Shown: one piece after another, positions 8,758 to 16,779 of the stretch
How the letters are laid out: each line of letters begins with the position of its first letter
How positions within the stretch are numbered: position 1 is the first letter of the stretch
Assembly (NCBI GenBank): GCA_012295275.1
Contig: CM022672.1
Location: 31,829,894 to 31,849,764 of the forward strand
DNA: 19,871 bases
Direction of reading: 5' to 3'
DNA from: Chrysomallon squamiferum
Lineage: Eukaryota; Mollusca; Gastropoda; Neomphalida; Peltospiridae
Made by a program: the position numbers and the translations under genes
The notes under the pieces: model-generated
Database searches by the model: none
What the model was told of the DNA's origin: nothing
The model's input: only the letters and a program-made list of their open reading frames with translations

Positions 8758-8770
8758 TATTATTATTATT

Positions 8771-9304
8771 TTTTTTTATTTATTGATTTGTTTATTTTAA
8801 AACAATTTATTGTTTTAATACTTTGTTACAAGCGATTACCGCATCACAGATCAGGAAAATGGTCGAATGTGAAATTACCTGAATTAATTGGTTTATTTCG
8901 ATTTTTGAAAAAAAAAACCCTGTGATCTCTGCAAATTTATAATGCAATTATTTAACAAAACAACTGAAAATATGTTTTCCTGGCGCAAAACTGGCAAAAA
9001 TACCTAAAAGTTCCTAAATAAATATATTATTTAAACAATTAATAAATAAGACAACTTGGCTTCGGCAGTTTACGTAAACCAAATAAAGAGACTAAGTTAT
9101 AATCTATATCTGTATATAAACATTGCTTTATAAACGTACTTTTAATAGTCACATATTATCTGATAGAAAATAAAACATGAAAACCATTAATTGAAATTAA
9201 ATTGATTAAAGCCTTCAATATAAAACTATTATAAATATTTAAATAAATAAATTACCTGATAACACTAAATCAGTAACTGATTCTGGTTAGTCGGAATTTG
9301 TTTT
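8771..9304. other. Anonymous AT-rich DNA
   Basis: No repeat array, RNA or exon recognised. It ends where similarity to the 5578-6290 segment begins. Confidence 0.5.
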
Positions 9305-9682
9305 TATTATCACACTCAAGGAAACAAAACCGGTTAACAACAAAAGTACCTAACCGTTTAATGTTTTGAATAGTAGTATACATATTGACTAATACAACTT
9401 GAACTTTCCGACAGAAACTATTATTGACAGAAACTATCTGAAACCTTATCCTAAGTTTACGTTTACAGAACGTTTTGTCACAAGCGAATAGAACTGATTT
9501 AATCAAATGACGAATATTGACAGAATAAATGTGTATAGTTTAATAATGTTATGCAGGAATAAAAAGACAAATTTTAACATAATGTCATCAAAATGTTTTT
9601 AAATGATAAAAATGCTTTACAAAATAAACAATTTAATAAATATTTCCGGTTTTAAAGACAACACACTATTAACTTCGCCAAT

Positions 9683-9704
9683 TTACGTAATCGGAATGAC
9701 GTCA
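9683..9704. promoter_or_regulatory. Paired palindromic bZIP sites (TTACGTAA + TGACGTCA), copy 2
   Basis: TTACGTAA at 9683-9690 and TGACGTCA at 9697-9704 keep the identical 14-bp offset seen at 6008-6029. A CCAAT pentamer (9678-9682) lies just upstream in this copy only. ATGGCG begins 33 bp after the start of the CRE. The site pair is better preserved between copies than the flanking bases, consistent with a regulatory role before or after duplication, although chance cannot be excluded from two copies. Confidence 0.5.
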
Positions 9705-9794
9705 CTGGTAAAGTAGCAACAGTAGCAACATGGCGTCAAATTCTAAATCTATACATTTTTGTGATATTTATTTTATAGTTTTCTACTTTCTAAA

Positions 9795-9911
9795 GATGGA
9801 TATGATATGGATTCAGTTTATTTGGATTACTTAGTGGTTCTTTTCATTAAAGATAATTACTTCATACTGGGAGACTGCGCTGACTTACTGAAAAAACAAC
9901 AAGACGTAATT
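9795..9911 (+). pseudogene. Exon-like block, copy 2, unknown protein
   Basis: Counterpart of 6118-6232. The frame DGYDMDS...LGDCADLLKKQQ is open here and runs on into low-complexity sequence until TAA, while the expected donor is degraded to GTAATT. No initiator ATG lies in this frame upstream of the block except the Met inside it. The family is unrecognised, and I annotate it as a probable relic rather than a functional gene. Confidence 0.22.
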
Positions 9912-9991
9912 CGATTATTATTTGTTTTTACTTCTGTTGTAACAATTACACCATTTATTAGTTATTAATATTACTTTTCTTGTTGTTGTTG

Positions 9992-10057
<66 letters not shown>

Positions 10058-10299
10058 GTGGTGTTCTTTTTCTTATTATTAATACCACTTTATAAAGCAT
10101 TATATGTTCATTTTTGTTTTTTAGTATTAATAGTAAGTTTATTTGTCTATTTATTTATTTACCACAAATAATACTACTCCAGCGTCTGCTTCGTGTGCTT
10201 TTACTACTATTACTACTGCTACTAACATTTCAGTTATTATTACTATTATAACTTTTGCACAAAATGCACAATTTACCCATAAGGGGCTCATGTTTATAG

Positions 10300-10350
<51 letters not shown>
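10300..10350. repeat. (CA)n microsatellite
   Basis: An uninterrupted CA array of about 50 bases inside compound unit 1, giving a His/Thr frame. Confidence 0.95.
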
Positions 10351-10354
<4 letters not shown>

Positions 10355-10389
10355 CATACACAAATAGACGTCTGTGTATGCATACATAT

Positions 10390-10620
10390 GTATCTGCATG
10401 TGTGTGTGTGTGTCTGTGTGTATGTAGGTTTATATGTGTGTGTGTTTATATATTAGTATACTCATATAAACACATACACACACATACATGCATGTATAGG
10501 TGTGTGTATATATATATGTGTGTGTATGTGTGTTCTTTGTATATGTATGTGTGTATATATATGTGTGTATATATACATATACAGAAACACCAACGCATAC
10601 ACACACACACACACACACAT
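10390..10620. repeat. TG/TATG/CA mosaic tract
   Basis: Alternating TG, TATA, TATG and CA runs, partly self-complementary. Five overlapping open frames across it are all low-complexity Cys/Val/Tyr/His/Thr peptides and are not genes. Confidence 0.9.
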
Positions 10621-10735
10621 ATCTCGATCCCCGAACAGTAACATTGTCAACTGTGGGGTGCAGGTGAAGGGGTGTCATAAGTTTGAGTCTCATCAGCTGC
10701 ATTTGACTGGGTTCGTGAGGTTGTGATTGTACTGA
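10621..10735 (+). mobile_element. tRNA-derived SINE-like segment, copy 1
   Basis: It shares CGAACAGTAACATTGTC with copy 3, and a tail of GGTGTCATAAGTTTGAGTCT through TTGTGATTGTAC with copies 2 and 3. AGTTTGAGTCT (10680-10690) fits a decayed RNA polymerase III B box (GGTTCGANTCC) at 8 of 11 positions. The A-box region is badly decayed in this copy. Confidence 0.5.
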
Positions 10736-10740
10736 TATTA

Positions 10741-11345
10741 CTATTGTTGTTGTTCTTATTATTATTACTTTAATAATAATAATATTATTATTATTATTAG
10801 TAGTAGTAGTAGTAGTAGTAGTAGTTATTGTTGTAGTAGTAGTATCAGTTTATAAACAAAACATGTTTTTTTTGGGGGGGTTGTTTGGTATTTGTATTAT
10901 CTTTATTTATGTATTTATTTACCACTACCAATGCAAATACGGTGCCTGCTACCATTACTGTTACTACTATTACTACTGCTACTAACAGTGGAATTATTAT
11001 TTCTGTTATATCTTTCACACAAAATGCATGAAGTACCATAATTAGCTCATATTTATAGCATTTGCACACACACACACATACACATATATATATGCATGTG
11101 TGTCTGCATGTATATTTGTGTGTGGGTGTGTATGTATGTGTGTACATAATACACACACATCTATATAACTTTGTTTATATAGTAGTGTATGTGTGTGCAT
11201 GTCTGTGTGTACGTGTGTGTGTGTTATAGATTGTCTAGATGGACGAATGGTAACATGATCTACATTTGGAGTGCGGGTGAATGGGTGTTACAAGTTTGAG
11301 TCTTGTCACCAACATTTGACAGGTTTTGTGAAGTTGTGATTGTAC
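10741..11345 (+). repeat. Compound tandem unit 2
   Basis: It contains TTA/AAT (10760-10800), (TAG)n (10798-10847), a GTTTATAAAC link with a poly-T/poly-G run (10864-10880), the TTTATTTACCAC motif, an ACT block (10960-10988), CACAAAATGCAT and AGCTCATATTTATAGC motifs, TG/CA tracts (11066-11222), and the SINE-like segment 11228-11345. The order is identical to unit 1. The minus-strand frame over 10845-11156 is an artefact. Confidence 0.75.
11228..11345 (+). mobile_element. tRNA-derived SINE-like segment, copy 2 (best preserved)
   Basis: TAGATGGACGAATGG (11236-11250) resembles the A-box region of a Leu/Ser-type tRNA, and AGTTTGAGTCT (11293-11303) resembles the B box, 57 bases apart. That is the arrangement of a tRNA-derived SINE head. 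The tail continues AACATTTGACAGG to TTGTGATTGTACT, followed by ATT/TTA repeats. Cephalopods are known to carry tRNA-derived SINEs; which family this is cannot be settled here. It is not a functional tRNA gene, because no acceptor stem closes. Confidence 0.55.
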
Positions 11346-11386
11346 TAATATTTCTATTGTTATTACTATTATTATTACTACTTCAC

Positions 11387-11445
<59 letters not shown>

Positions 11446-11654
11446 GTTTATAAAGAACTACACGTTGTTTTTTGTTTTTAGTATTAGTAGGACATGTATT
11501 TATCTATTTATTTATTTACGACTACTATCTATTTATTTATTTATGCAAATACTACTATTACTATTACCATTACTGCTACTAAAGTGGAATTATGTTAACT
11601 ATTATATTTTTGCGCATAAAGGCATAACTTATCCATTATGGACTCATGTTTGTA

Positions 11655-11655
<1 letters not shown>

Positions 11656-11695
<40 letters not shown>

Positions 11696-11802
11696 GGTAT
11701 ATGTGTGTGTATGAATGTATGTGTGTGGGTATGGTGTGTGTATATAAACAAATATACAGATACACGCAGATATGTAAATACATATATATGTGTGTATGTA
11801 TG

Positions 11803-11839
<37 letters not shown>

Positions 11840-12040
11840 ATATGTATATACATACATACATACACATGTATTTATGTGTTTGTTCATATGTATATGTATG
11901 TCTTTGTATATATATATATATGTATACACACACATACATACATACATACACATGCACGTCTCTGTGTATGTGAATGTGTGTGTATCTTTGAATATAACAA
12001 ACACACACATACAATCTGTATGTATGTCTGTGTGCATGTG
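11656..12040. repeat. CA, TG, TATG and TA microsatellite mosaic
   Basis: (CA)n at 11656-11694, a (TA)n block at about 11811-11833, and TACA/TATG runs throughout. Many plus and minus segments are mutually complementary. The longest open frames of the window (195 codons plus, 183 codons minus) lie here and encode only Tyr/Ile/Cys/Val or His/Thr repeats. Confidence 0.92.
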
Positions 12041-12049
12041 TATATATTA

Positions 12050-12245
12050 TAGGTTGTCTTGATGGCTGAACAGTAACATTGGTAACATTGTCAGCCTTTT
12101 TTTGTGCAATTGAATGGGTGTCATAAGTTCGTGTCATAAGTCTCATCAGTTATATTTGACAGGCTCTGTGAGGTCATGATTGGACTTTGTCCTCCTGTGC
12201 CAGTACATTCCTGAATAAAGTCTACGTGCAGAGTCTGATGCTAAA
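12050..12245 (+). mobile_element. tRNA-derived SINE-like segment, copy 3 (longest tail)
   Basis: TTGTCTTGATGGCTGAACAG aligns with TTGTCTAGATGGACGAATGG of copy 2 (A-box region). The B-box region is disturbed by a small internal duplication (GTCATAAGTTCG, then GTCATAAGTCTC, at 12120-12145). Unlike copies 1 and 2, it continues past the GATTGGACT position into CTTTGTCCTCCTGTGCC and about 50 more bases. The inverted fragment at 8290-8360 matches this same tail. It probably represents the fuller SINE. Confidence 0.55.
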
Positions 12246-12402
12246 CTACATAACATACATACATACATACATTTATATATAAATATATGAATGTATGTAT
12301 ATATGTATATATGTATGTTATGTATATATATGTAGGTAGGTATGTAGGTAGGTAGGTCAGTATGTAGGTATGTATATATGTATGTATGTATTTTTACCAT
12401 TG
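12246..12402. repeat. (TACA/TATG)n and (TAGG)n microsatellites
   Basis: (CATA)n at 12250-12270, TATG runs to 12330, (TAGG)n at 12332-12372, then TATG again to about 12392. Confidence 0.9.
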
Positions 12403-12424
12403 TAATGTATATCAAAGTGCTCTT

Positions 12425-12502
12425 TAGATATATTTTATATATGTGTATGTGTATGTGTTTATATATGTATGCATACACACATATATATATACATATAGGG
12501 AG

Positions 12503-12557
<55 letters not shown>
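12425..12557. repeat. TATG tract and long (TA)n
   Basis: TGTATG repeats at 12435-12500, then an essentially uninterrupted (TA)n of about 45 bases (12513-12557). Confidence 0.92.
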
Positions 12558-12559
<2 letters not shown>

Positions 12560-12639
12560 TTTAAAACTAATTAGCTTGTACTGGATTGTTTATTATTTAA
12601 AGATATCTAATAACATAAAACATTTATGGTAGTGTTAGT

Positions 12640-12920
12640 AATTACATTTGGTAGTAGGTAGTAGTGATGGCAGTAGTAATTATAATTAAGATAGTAATAG
12701 TAGCTGCCGTAATAGTAGCATAATAGTAATGATAGTAGTAATAGTAACTGTAATACTGATAGTAGTAACAGTAATAAATTTAGTATATGACAGTAATAAT
12801 TGTACTAGTAGTAATAGTAGTGATAATAATAGTTGTAGCAATTTCATAATAATGATATTAGTAATAGTAGTACTTGTGGTAGTAACAGTATCAGTAGTGG
12901 TAATAATAACAATTTGTTTT
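12640..12920. repeat. Decayed (AGT)n array
   Basis: About 280 bases of AGT units with frequent AAT, AAC and GAT substitutions. It is the opposite-strand type of the ACT blocks in the tandem units just upstream. The overlapping Val/Ile and Thr/Leu frames on both strands (12686-13052) come from its three-base period. Confidence 0.85.
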
Positions 12921-12947
12921 GTTTTTAGGTTTTTGTGCATCATTTTA

Positions 12948-13015
12948 CTTTTTTTTTTTTTTTTTTTTTTTATGTTTGTGATCAGTTTTGTTTCTTTTTT
13001 TTTTTTTTTTTTTTA
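12948..13015 (+). repeat. Two long poly-T tracts
   Basis: Runs of T at about 12949-12971 and 12995-13013, separated by a short link. On the minus strand these are poly-A tracts, which could be the tail of a retroposed element. Confidence 0.9.
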
Positions 13016-13081
13016 TAATATTATACAAGTATACCAGACTGTTCAGTTATGAATCTGGGATCTCTCAGTCACTGAAATGGA

Positions 13082-14420
13082 ATTAGATGAACTTGAGTAC
13101 AGTGAAGAAAGAATATAAAGTCATTCATATTAGATATAGCAGTCTAATAAAGAAAGAAAATAAGTCAGTTTTACTGGATGGAGCCTCTAATGAAGAAACC
13201 AATTATGTAATTCTAATTGGATGTAGCAGTCTAATGAAGAAAGAAAAGCCTTATTAACTGGATATAGCAGTCTGATGCAAAAGTTGATAAGTCATTTGTA
13301 TTGGAGAAAAACAGTGAAATAAAGGAAGAAGATAAGTCATTCATACTGGATGTAGCTGTCTACTGAAGAAATTATTTAATTCATTTTTATTGGATGTAAC
13401 AGTCTAATGAAGAAAGAAGATAAGTCATTCATATTGGATGTAGCTGTCTACTGAAGAAATTATTTAATTCATTTTTATTGGATGCAGCAGTCTAATGAAG
13501 AAAGATGATAAGTCATTCATATTGGATGTAGCTGTCTACTGAATAAATTATTTATTCATTTTTATTGGATGTAACAGTCTAATGAAGAAAGATGATAAGT
13601 CATTCATATTGGATGTAGCTGTCTACTGAATAAATAATTTATTCATTTTTATTGGATGCAGCAGTCTAATGAAGAAAGAAGATAAGTCATTCATATTGGA
13701 TGTAGCTGTCTACTCAAGAAATTATTTAATTCATTTTTATTGGATGCAGCAGTCTAATGAAGAAGGAAGATAAGTCATTCATATTGGATGTAGCTGTCTA
13801 CTCAAGACTTTATTTAATTCATTTTTATTGGATGCAGCGGTCTAATGAAGAAGGAAGATAAATCATTCATATTGGATGTAGCTGTCTACTCAAGAAATTA
13901 TTTAATTCTATTTTATTGGATGCAGCAGTCTAATTTAAGTCATTCATATTGGATGTAGCTGTCTACTCAAGAAATTATTTAATTCATTTTATTGGATGCA
14001 GCAGTCTAATGAAGAAAGAAGATAAATCATTCATATTGGATGTAGCTGTCTACTAAAGAAATTATTTAATTCATTTTTATTGGATGCAGCAGTCTAATGA
14101 AGAAAGAAGATAAGTAATTCATATTGGCTGTAGCTGTCTACTGAATAAATAATTTAATTCATTTTACTGGATGTGGCAGTCTAATGTAGAAATAGTTTGA
14201 TTCATTTTTATTGGATGTAGCAGTCTAATGAAGAATAATGATAAGTCATTCATGTTGGATGTAGCTGTCTACTGAATAAATAATTTAATTCATTTTTATT
14301 GGATGTAGCTGTCTAACAAAGACAGATGATAAGTCATTCATGTTGGATGTAGCCATCTACTGAACAAATAATTTAATTCATGTTTATTGGATTTAGCTGT
14401 CTAATGAAGAACATATGTAA
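13082..14420 (+). repeat. 44-bp minisatellite organised as an 88-bp A/B higher-order array
   Basis: I count 31 monomers, nearly all 43-45 bp, each starting ATTGGATGYAGC or a close variant. Type A continues AGTCTAATGAAGAAAG and ends GATAAGTCATTCAT. Type B continues TGTCTACTGAAG and ends AATTATTTAATTCATTTTT. From 13345 to about 14166 they alternate B, A, B, A for 19 monomers, so the effective repeat is 88 bp. The first six monomers (13082-13344) are more diverged and not alternating. The last six (14166 on) include hybrids: A head with B tail at 14166, and B head with A tail at 14298. One A monomer (13915) lacks about 11 bp. The array encodes nothing. It looks like unequal-crossover amplification of a dimer. 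Confidence 0.93.
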
Positions 14421-14489
14421 GAAGATAACTGCTGTCTGTTGATTACAACAACTTTGTAGTTTTAAGATAAGTAATTTTGTTTGCTTTAT

Positions 14490-14545
14490 CTATATATCTA
14501 TATGTATGTATGTATGTATGTATGCATCTATCTAACTATATATCT
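14490..14545. repeat. (TATC/TATG)n microsatellite
   Basis: TATCTA, then (TATG)n at about 14502-14523, then CTATCTA units again. Simple repeat. Confidence 0.85.
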
Positions 14546-14589
14546 ATAAAAATAGATAACTAGTAATAAACATACATAATACAAGTTAA

Positions 14590-14781
14590 TGTAAGATACA
14601 CTGATTACATATCCATGATACACTTGTTACTTCTCTAACCTATCACTTATCTAAGATACACTCACTACTTTTCTATATTAACTTATCACTTAACTAAAAT
14701 ACACTTACTACTTTTCTAAGACACACTTATTACTTATGTAAGCTACACTTATTACTTATGTAAGCTACACTTATTACTTAT
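14590..14781. repeat. Short minisatellite (about 22 bp, TACACTTATTACTT core)
   Basis: Imperfect units carrying a TACACTTATTACTTAT-type core recur from about 14590, becoming nearly exact at 14721-14781 (AGCTACACTTATTACTTATG twice at 22-bp spacing). Earlier units are longer (25-37 bp) and more diverged. Confidence 0.8.
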
Positions 14782-14782
14782 T

Positions 14783-15790
14783 AAGGTTATGGATAGAGTA
14801 TGGGTTAGATTTGGGGGTTTTGTTCAGTATAGTGTTAAGTTCAGGATTATCATTTGGGATAGGATTGGAGTTAGGGTTAGTGTTTATGCTAGGTATCAGG
14901 TTAAAGTTAGATTTAATTGCTTATTTACATAAAGAGACTTGATGTAAAACTTGAAACATTTATGATGAGTTTTACAATAAAATTATTAATTACTTTCATT
15001 TCAAAAAATTTACACTTGATGAGTGATAGTATCAAATTTTAATAACTTATATTTCAAAATATGAACTTGCAAACGTTTAAGGATCAGTTTGAGGATAAAC
15101 TTTAAAATAGTTTTGATTAGGATCAATATTTTACTCATTACATTGTTAGATGTAAGGTTATGACTAGGGTTTGTGCTAGGGATAGCATTAATGTTAAGGT
15201 TAGGTAAATGTTAGACTTAATTATCTATTTTTCATCAAGAGACTTTTCATATAAAACTTTAGAAATTCATAACAAATATTAGCATAAAATGTTTCTAAAA
15301 AATGTTTGAATTGCACAAGGGTTAGAGTTATTTATTTCCTACAAAATACTTTTCAATTAAAACATAATAAAATGTCATAATGAGTAATAAGATAAAAATT
15401 TAAAATAACTTTTATTTAAAAGAAAAATAACATCGGATAGTACAATAACTGGATAATGATATACCTTATTTTGATAAAATTTTAATTTCTACTTTTGTTC
15501 ACATAAGGTTATGGGTGGAGATAGGACTAGCTTTAGGGCAATGTAATGACGAGTGTTAGTGCAAAATTAATAATAACTTTTATTTTAAAAAAATGGGGAA
15601 GTTTATTATCAACATTAGGGTCAACTTTAAAATATCTAATATTTAAAAAGCAAACAAATTTTAAAGTTTCTGATCAGTCTTGGGATAAAATTTTATCTTA
15701 CTTTGTTTGAAATAAATATCTTTTGTAGATTAGTGATCAGGTTTAGGATACAATTTTAAAAATAACTTTCATTTGAAAGACATGCATGCA
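14783..15790 (+). repeat. Three diverged tandem units of about 360 bp with GTTAGG-like heads
   Basis: AAGGTTATG begins a unit at 14783, 15154 and 15505 (spacings 371 and 351). Each has a G/T-rich head with GTTAGG-like words. Units 1 and 2 then share a TTAGAYTTAATT and RAGAGACTT stretch, and later parts share an AATAACTTTyATTTnAAA motif. This last motif recurs at about 14986, 15041, 15403, 15571 and 15761, and a GATCAG..TnGGATA motif at about 15081, 15671 and 15734. Divergence is high, so the array is old. The tract at 7008-7171 looks like a related head. Confidence 0.6.
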
Positions 15791-16113
15791 AAAAGACAGA
15801 ATTAGAGACCGAGAAACACTAACAATAACTTCACAGAAGACAGACAGACAAATACATGCACGCCTTCATACATGATTATACATACAACCTGTGCATGCAT
15901 GTTGACAGAAACACACATAACAGTAAGTCATACGAACGAGTAAAAACGGACTCGTAATAAATGTTTTATTCATTCATTTTTGTACACGTACACCGAAACA
16001 ACGAACATGTGTGCAGATGCTAAAGATAACGTATAGGCCTACACATGCACTGTCGAGTCGTTTTAATAAATGAACGAAATAAAGAATCAATAAATAAATA
16101 ATTAAAAAATCAC
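15783..16113. other. Anonymous DNA
   Basis: Includes short CAGA (15838-15850) and ATACA runs and an AATA-rich stretch at 16075-16100. No gene or RNA recognised. Confidence 0.5.

Positions 16114-16196
<83 letters not shown>
16114..16196. repeat. (AAT)n joined to (TTA)n, large A/T palindrome
   Basis: About 36 bases of ATA/AAT followed immediately by about 48 bases of TTA. The centre is self-complementary and can form a long A/T hairpin or cruciform, as at 8680-8757. Confidence 0.93.
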
Positions 16197-16350
16197 CGCT
16201 TGTTTCGTTAGTGACATCGTATCGTAGTTACTACTAATATTACTTTTCTGCTTCTCATTATTACTGAAAGCAATCACGGTACGTGTTTGTTCTACTTTGT
16301 TATTGTAATTTTAGTTATTATTATTGTTGTTGTCGTTAATTTATCCTTGT
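16196..16350. repeat. Dispersed repeat copy 2
   Basis: Matches 2320-2490, most clearly at 16219-16255, and both copies then reach an ATTTTAGTTA motif and TTG repeats. In this copy the TTA array lies upstream and a TTG tract downstream at about 16321-16336. Confidence 0.5.
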
Positions 16351-16369
16351 CCTTTCAGTATAAAGTATG

Positions 16370-16651
16370 ATCTAGATCACTGGTTTTCAAACTTTTTCAT
16401 ACCGCAACTCAATATGACCGATGACACCTTTAAAATTTTTGATTCAGTAATATCTAGGGTTACCATATTTTTTTTCATCAACCAAACACAGTACAAAAGG
16501 AATCTATATTCACTATGACGGGTCCCAAACCTGTCTATATGTTTTTATTTATTCCTTCTTCCAAGTCGAGTTGAAAAAACTAAAACATGCCTTCGCTCAA
16601 GAACGATGTCGCGACCCCGATAAAAAAAGGTTGAAAACCTATAATCTAGAT
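16370..16651. mobile_element. Non-autonomous hAT-like DNA transposon with 8-bp target duplication
   Basis: The element spans 16378-16643 (266 bp). It is flanked on both sides by ATCTAGAT (16370-16377 and 16644-16651), a perfect 8-bp direct duplication that is also palindromic and has TA at its centre. The 5' end reads CACTGGTTTTCAAACTTTTT. The reverse complement of the 3' end reads TATAGGTTTTCAACCTTTTT. The terminal repeats share GGTTTTCAA and CTTTTT, the classic look of hAT termini (CAGNGGTTCTCAAAC type), and GTCGCGACCCC near the 3' end is also typical of such elements. It has no transposase. The 64-codon frame inside it (16324-16518) starts outside the element and is not a gene. Confidence 0.85.
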
Positions 16652-16683
16652 AAATGAAACCAAACTGAATGTTCTATATTAAT

Positions 16684-16715
16684 ATTATTATTAGTAGTAG
16701 TAGTGGTAGTATAGT
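16684..16715. repeat. Short (TTA)/(TAG) microsatellite
   Basis: ATTATTATTAGTAGTAGTAG followed by TGGTAG units, a small example of the trinucleotide arrays common in the window. Confidence 0.8.
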
Positions 16716-16779
16716 TGTAGTATAGTACTATTTATTCATTTTCTTATTTCCGTCATTGCTGTGTTCGGTACTGTTAATG

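Larger units (their letters stand above)
9305..9965 (+). other. Duplicated segment, copy 2 (possible promoter plus first exon)
   Basis: The diverged direct duplicate of 5578-6290, about 3.7 kb downstream, with all blocks in the same order and orientation. ATGGCG at 9730 (CAACATGGCG context, identical to copy 1) opens a frame that stops at TAG after roughly 37 codons. In a different frame the exon-like block is uninterrupted from about 9753 to a TAA near 9967, reading DGYDMDSVYLDYLV, FIKDNY, then LGDCADLL. The GTAAGT donor of copy 1 is changed to GTAATT (9906-9911). The minus-strand frame at 9270-9506 within this segment is not maintained intact in copy 1. Confidence 0.5.
9978..10740 (+). repeat. 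Compound tandem unit 1
   Basis: First of three related units. In order it contains (TTG)n/(TTA)n (9979-10055), an AT-rich link around TTTATAAAGCAT and a TTTATTTACCAC motif, an ACT-rich block (10201-10228), the ACAAAATGCA and GCTCATGTTTATAGC motifs, CA/TG tracts (10300-10620), and a tRNA-like SINE segment ending TTGTGATTGTACT (10621-10735). Unit 2 repeats this order at 10741-11345 and unit 3 at 11383-12245. Confidence 0.75.
11383..12245 (+). repeat. Compound tandem unit 3
   Basis: (TTA)n (11383-11444), a GTTTATAAAG link, TTTATTTACGAC followed by a second TATTTATTTATG, an ACT block (11548-11581), GACTCATGTTTGTAGC, (CA)n (11656-11694), a long TG/TA/CA mosaic (11695-12040), and a SINE-like segment to about 12245. 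It is longer than the other units through expansion of the TG/TA mosaic. Confidence 0.75.

Noticed and set aside
9270-9506. Minus-strand frame of 78 codons with FACDKTFCKRK inside duplicated copy 2
   Set aside because: Copy 1 has a similar FVCDKPFCNRK stretch, but its frame stops soon after. The substitutions are not enriched at third positions, and no zinc-finger spacing fits.
5578-9965. The two duplicated segments as long terminal repeats of one retrotransposon
   Set aside because: They are far too diverged, the roughly 3 kb between them has no coding remnants or primer-binding site that I can see, and the shared segment has no clean ends.
11465-12146. The longest open frames of the window (195 codons plus, 183 codons minus, and several shorter overlaps)
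   Set aside because: They are translations of CA/TG/TA arrays in several frames and both strands, with no complex sequence.
13082-14420. The spaced 44-bp repeats as a CRISPR array
   Set aside because: The units are contiguous with no unique spacers, the context is eukaryotic, and neighbouring units are two versions of one monomer.
16324-16518. Plus-strand frame of 64 codons
   Set aside because: It starts in a TTG repeat and runs across the end of the hAT-like element, so it is not a gene.
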